NCBI GenBank assembly: GCA_004352715.1
Contig: SCFE01000014.1
Location: forward strand, 2,453,913 to 2,517,912
Reading direction: 5' to 3'
Source: Hofstenia miamia
Taxonomy: Eukaryota > Xenacoelomorpha > Acoela
DNA length: 64,000 bases
Positions within the stretch are counted from its first letter, which is position 1. Each line of letters opens with the position of its first letter. Shown here piece after piece: positions 60,201 through 64,000 of this stretch. The position numbers and the translations under genes are program-made. Under the pieces are notes generated by a model. That model worked only from the letters and a program-made list of their open reading frames with translations, was not told where the DNA came from and searched no databases.

Positions 60201-60954
60201 GCACTCAAGCTGTAGTTTTTGATATTGTGGCGGCGCTGGTGTGTTTCTCGTACTCTCACAGAGTTAGTTTAAACTTGCAAAATGTTTTATGGTCTCAACC
60301 AATCTCAGGATAGTTGCAAAAACAGTAAATAACTAGTTTAGTACCTTTAGTAAACTTAAAGCATTAACATCATATTATTTAAAGTTGTCCATTACTCGGC
60401 ATTTTGGTTAAACTTAGTTTAAAACTTTCGGGAAAGTTGACTAATTTAATTTTGTAAGCAAAATAAATCCAAAACTTGAATAAGTAAGATTTGAAGTTTT
60501 GTGAATCTGTCTTTAGAGTCATGGCTTGATATAATCCATTTTATACACCGCCATTGGAAATTTCACAATTTTTTTAGATCAATTTTAGAAGGAAGTCAGA
60601 CAGTAGAAGAATAATGTAACTTAGACTGTATCAAAGCATGGAGGAGTTCAAGAGAGCTTGAGGGGGTTAAGCACCCTCATTAATAGCACATATTTGATTA
60701 AGCCACTCAAGAAAATGAACAACCCCACTATATGATAAAGACCATTTTAATATTAGCCCCTTCAAATGCTTAAGATTGTACACGCTCCTGTACCTAGATT
60801 TTTAGCAGTAGTTTCACAACTAATTAGTGTAGTTTCAAAGTAAAACATTTTTTCGTGTTCGTTTGGGAAAAATATGAGCTGGAATTTTTTTACATTCAAC
60901 TTAAGTCGAGTAATATAATTCCAATTCATATGTCAGAATTTAGAAATATCATTA

Positions 60955-61366
60955 CTAATTACCGCCCTATCATTATTCTACCTAAACTATCATTGGCCAT
61001 TTAAAAGATTCTTTACGATATTTTATTTCCTATCATCATGGAATTTATCTCAGTATGGTTTCTTTAAAAGCCGGAAATTGAACATATTGCTTATTTCTTT
61101 GTATTTGGAAATTTCAGATCTGCTTTACTTCAATAAACTTTTAAACCATAAAGTAGATTTAAATTATAAAGATTTCATTGACATTTTAATTCCTCGCACT
61201 TTAACAAAAAAATCAACCAAAACACTTTTCACGTTAAAATATCTGAATAAAAAATCTAAAAGGAATTTATTTTTCCACAGATTTGTTAAAGTAGCAAATT
61301 ATGTGCATCTCCATACTGAGAGTGATCTATTCGATTGTCCAAAAAAGGTTTCGAAAGCATTAAATT
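60955..61366 (+). mobile_element. LINE fragment, plus strand, internally deleted
   Basis: The translation contains ITNYRPIIILPKLSLAI and ILYDILFPIIM (RT motif 1), then SQYGFFKSRKLN (motif 2, usually QYGF...ST). It jumps directly to a C-terminal region open at 61078-61366 with LLNHKVDLNYKDFIDI, RTLTKKSTKTLFTLKYLN and LFFHRFVKVANYV. The catalytic middle of the RT is missing. The C-terminal frame ends at a stop near 61366, with SFHLICNCSCC-like sequence downstream in the same frame. Confidence 0.7.
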
Positions 61367-61539
61367 AATTTTTTTGGAATTATTTTTCGAAATATTACAT
61401 CATTACTAATCGTTGTTCTTTTCATCTTATATGCAATTGCTCTTGTTGCAAAGAAAAGAACTCTTATTTGTTTTGTACGTAATTTTTATTTATTTGTAAA
61501 TTCGTTTAGGAAGTAAAGTCTTTTAATACAAAAAATAAG

Positions 61540-61810
61540 TTAATTTAATTAAACCCATTCATTCAATTTCCTAAGATCCAAATTAAACTTTAAATCATCA
61601 GCAAAAAATATGGAGTGCAATTCTTACCAACTGTAGGCGAATGATTAATGTAAATGATAAAAAGGGACCTAGAACTGACCCTTTGAATTACTCCGCTTCG
61701 AAATTTGAGACATTCTAAATATACTTTACGAATTTGAATATTCTGATGTCTTTCAGATAGAAACGATACCAGTAAGTTAATATCTTTTTGTATATGATGA
61801 TAAAAAAAGT
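61540..61810 (-). mobile_element. LINE RT fragment, minus strand
   Basis: The minus strand reads LVSFLSERHQNIQIRKVYLE, LKFRSGVIQ, then (after a shift) GSVLGPFLSFTLI, and finally FADDLKFNLDLRKLNEWV. These are RT motifs 3 to 5 of CR1/jockey-type LINEs with an intact FADD. It is exactly the part missing from the plus-strand fragment next to it. Frameshifts make it inactive. Confidence 0.7.
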
Positions 61811-62737
61811 AGTCTTAAGCTAAAACTTGAATTGAAATACATCATAAACTACTGTTAAAATTCCTGCTGAATAAATCTGCAAAATTCTTTGAATACATTA
61901 TACTTTGTTTGGAAAAAATACGAGAATAATTCGTTGAGTTACAAAACAGATAATTAGCATTAATTAACATTTAATGAGGAAATCATTATACTAATGAATC
62001 AGAACTCTACAATTAATTCAAGACATTTTAAAAGTTTAGCTGATCAATTTTCATGTAAACATTCATATCCGGTAATGATTGTTATTCAAGATAATTACAA
62101 GAACGAAAATAAGAAGAGGAAGTACCTGTAGTAAACACTATATAAAATTCAGGAGTTTAAGTAAGAGATATTTCTGGGTTATACATTTTAGAATAAATAT
62201 GACTCCTTCACCCTGTGCAATGACTAATGTACAGGGCTAAAAGAAGTTTACGTGTGAGTTAAAATAATTTTTAAACATTAAAATAAACGCATCGCTTTAG
62301 TTCGGCTCTTTTTAGTTAGGAAAAATTTGGCGCTATGAGTTCAATTTCAACGTTAGGAGAAATTTGTTCTTGTATTGATTTGGAAGCTGATGTTTTAGTA
62401 TCAAAATCTTAAAGCAAGTAATATATTTATTGGTGAGCATTGCAAAAACGGTTCTTATTAAAATAAACGCTAAATGACGTGATTTAAGGAAAATTAACAT
62501 CAAAATAAACGTTACAATAAACTGATTCTTGCAAAAAACTCGAATGTCAACGGTGCACAAATGCAAACATACAGCCTTGTGCATAATAGTTCGGGCTAAT
62601 ATTTTTCACATTAACGTTGTTCTCTTCGTTGTTACTGGTACTTTGAAAGTGTGAATACCTTATTTCAGAATATACCTTTTACCATTTAGGTCTAAGCTAA
62701 AGATTTCTGACAATTGCTGATCATTATTCCCCGAAAA

Positions 62738-63137
62738 ATGCGTGATAAAAAAATTTCCTTTGAAATACGAAAAATGATTGTTTCAAAATTCCTGGAAAAA
62801 ATTCCACAAAAAATTTGAATTGCTTCAATAATCAAAGCAAATAGAATTCAATTATTTGAAATTATAAAAGAACCAGTCAAATTGGGTGATTAGCAAAACC
62901 AGGCGCTCTTCTAAACCAACGGACCGTTCTCAATCAAATTTAGCACTTCTTTCCAGAGTTAGTAAGCGTTTGACGTCGAAGCAGTTAAACGTAGATTGGA
63001 TAGATGGATATTTTGGTAATGAATCCACAATTCACCGAATTTTAAACAAATATGGGCTATATGGTCGATTAAAATTGGAATTAGTTCAAATTATTATGCA
63101 CAAGGCTGTACCTATATATAGGTTGGTAAGGAATTAG
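62738..63137 (+). pseudogene. Tc1-like transposase, decayed N-terminal fragment
   Basis: From an ATG at 62738 the plus strand reads MRDKKISFEIRKMIVSKFL and, after a stop, IIKANRIQLFEIIKEPVKLG, the first helix-turn-helix of Tc1 proteins. In another frame (62886-63137) it reads KTRRSSKPTDRSQSNLALLS, RVSKRLTSKQLNVDW and HRILNKYGLYGRLK. The block TSKQ...ST.HRIL...GLYGR is the second helix-turn-helix of Tc1 transposases. The catalytic domain is absent. Confidence 0.7.
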
Positions 63138-63199
63138 TTAATAATATATTGGAAATTAATTGCAATATATTGCAATAATTGCAACACTTTGAAAAAAAT

Positions 63200-63520
63200 A
63201 CTAAATAAATTTTCAGCTCATCATCTCAAAATAGATCAATAATTGTAGATATCGCCACATGCAATTATAAATATTATGATTGTGCTACTTTGTTTTTAAT
63301 AATAAAGAACAAAAATATCGGATTTAGCAGATTTGAAATTTTGAGATCATTTTGATCATTACTGATTCATGTATCTACTATAAAATTCAAATATACTGGT
63401 CTAAACGAATATCAACAACGCATTAGCGGCTTAGAAGAGTAACAGATATTTTACCAATTGAATTTTTCAATATTTCAATATTTCACACTATAATAATAAT
63501 GTGATCGAAGATTTACTTTT
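63200..63520. other. AT-rich spacer
   Basis: No feature was recognised between the Tc1 fragment and the terminal LINE. Confidence 0.5.
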
Positions 63521-63522
63521 AA

Positions 63523-64000
63523 TTAATTATCAAGAAAAGAAATTGATTGTCGGCCATATTTATACTTAAATAAAATTGAGGCTGCATGGAATTGTACTTG
63601 ATATAGCGGGGATAATATATTATACTTTCGTCTATATTCACTAACATGGTCATGCTTACGTGCAAAATTTAGTGTTTTTAATGCCCAATTAAAAGTTTTT
63701 GATAATAAATAGCGGCTTTTTGTATTAAAATTTGCGATAAACAAAAGGCATGTAATAATTGAACGTGATAATCTGGTCCAAAATTTCTGAGGTGGTATAA
63801 GTATCTAACGCCAGAAGCCATTTTTGTAACTTTTTTAGGAGAAATTTATCGAATTTTAAATCTTTGTCAATGTCAACACCTAAATATGTAACATGATCAG
63901 ATTGTTTTATTGGAACACTGTTAACAATTGTGTTTTTTCATATAGATTTTTAATTGATTGGATGAGAAATACCTAGAAAGATTTTCAATATCACTTTGTA
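63523..64000 (-). mobile_element. LINE fragment running off the right edge (minus strand)
   Basis: From the window edge, the minus strand reads IVNSVPIKQSDHVTYLGVDI, DKDLKFDKFLLKKLQKWLLA, LDTYTTSEILDQIITFNYY, then NTKSRYLLSKTFNWALKTLN. The V.YLGV.ID..LKF motif follows the catalytic region in CR1/jockey-type LINEs. The nucleotides align by eye with 14740-15140, so both belong to one family. The catalytic part would lie beyond the window. Confidence 0.75.

Noticed and set aside
1-64000. tRNA genes, rRNA, bacterial operons or a multi-gene system
   Set aside because: No cloverleaf-compatible A/B boxes, rRNA-like conserved blocks or co-directional gene sets were seen. The genes present are independent transposon remnants.

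Overview
This window is AT-rich, intron-scale invertebrate metazoan DNA (GC looks to be roughly 30% by eye). Its content is almost entirely decayed transposable elements, microsatellites and unassigned spacer. There is no operon structure, no rRNA or tRNA gene, and no gene that can be confidently named. Penelope-like, CR1/jockey-like, Tx1/L1-like, Tc1, mariner and hAT-like elements together fit an animal such as a cnidarian, arthropod or mollusc, but the sequence does not decide which. The eight isolated single N's plus one N run mark a draft scaffold.

Left part (1-21 kb): a gap flanked by two near-copies of one repeat; a degraded Penelope-like retroelement with a YIGET (GIY-YIG) endonuclease remnant (1.1-2.4 kb); a 687-bp duplication on either side of a single N (5.45-6.83 kb) that looks like unmerged contig ends; a minus-strand LINE fragment (7.0-7.7 kb); a TTAA-flanked element nested in a hAT-like element (8.9-10.0 kb); a plus-strand LINE RT fragment (13.3-14.2 kb) and a minus-strand LINE (14.7-15.4 kb); a long fold-back element (15.5-15.9 kb) with a solitary third arm; a short contig probably misplaced at 17.14-17.55 kb that belongs in the gap at 19239; an IS630/Tc-type transposase remnant; and a mariner element whose 346-codon transposase frame carries one stop (19.7-20.9 kb).

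Middle part (21-51 kb): mostly featureless AT-rich DNA with (AT)n tracts. Within it are hAT-type MITEs (one at 35.27-35.65 kb has a perfect 8-bp target duplication), a decayed mariner fragment, an internally deleted Tc1-like element with 20-bp inverted repeats (41.4-42.1 kb), a hairpin of about 220 bp (43.2-43.4 kb) and two diverged copies of an AATGGCC-rich repeat in opposite orientation (29.3 and 48.5 kb). A few GC-richer islands have splice-like borders and could be exons of an unidentified minus-strand gene (40.1 kb, 49.4-49.6 kb), and there is an unidentified decayed reading frame at 37 kb.

Right part (51-64 kb): an unusual four-copy CGTGTAGCAT repeat; a minus-strand Tx1/L1-like retrotransposon recognisable from ORF1 zinc knuckle through endonuclease, reverse transcriptase and C-terminal region (52.5-56.2 kb); a CAGGG-ended MITE; a full-length Tc1-like element with one frameshift inserted into an older LINE (58.5-59.8 kb); a hAT MITE beside it; two opposed LINE pieces (61-61.8 kb); a Tc1 N-terminal fragment; and a LINE copy running off the right edge that belongs to the same family as the one at 14.7-15.4 kb.

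The elements do not form a working pathway. The window is best read as a record of successive insertions, with nesting that gives relative ages, overlaid with assembly artefacts.
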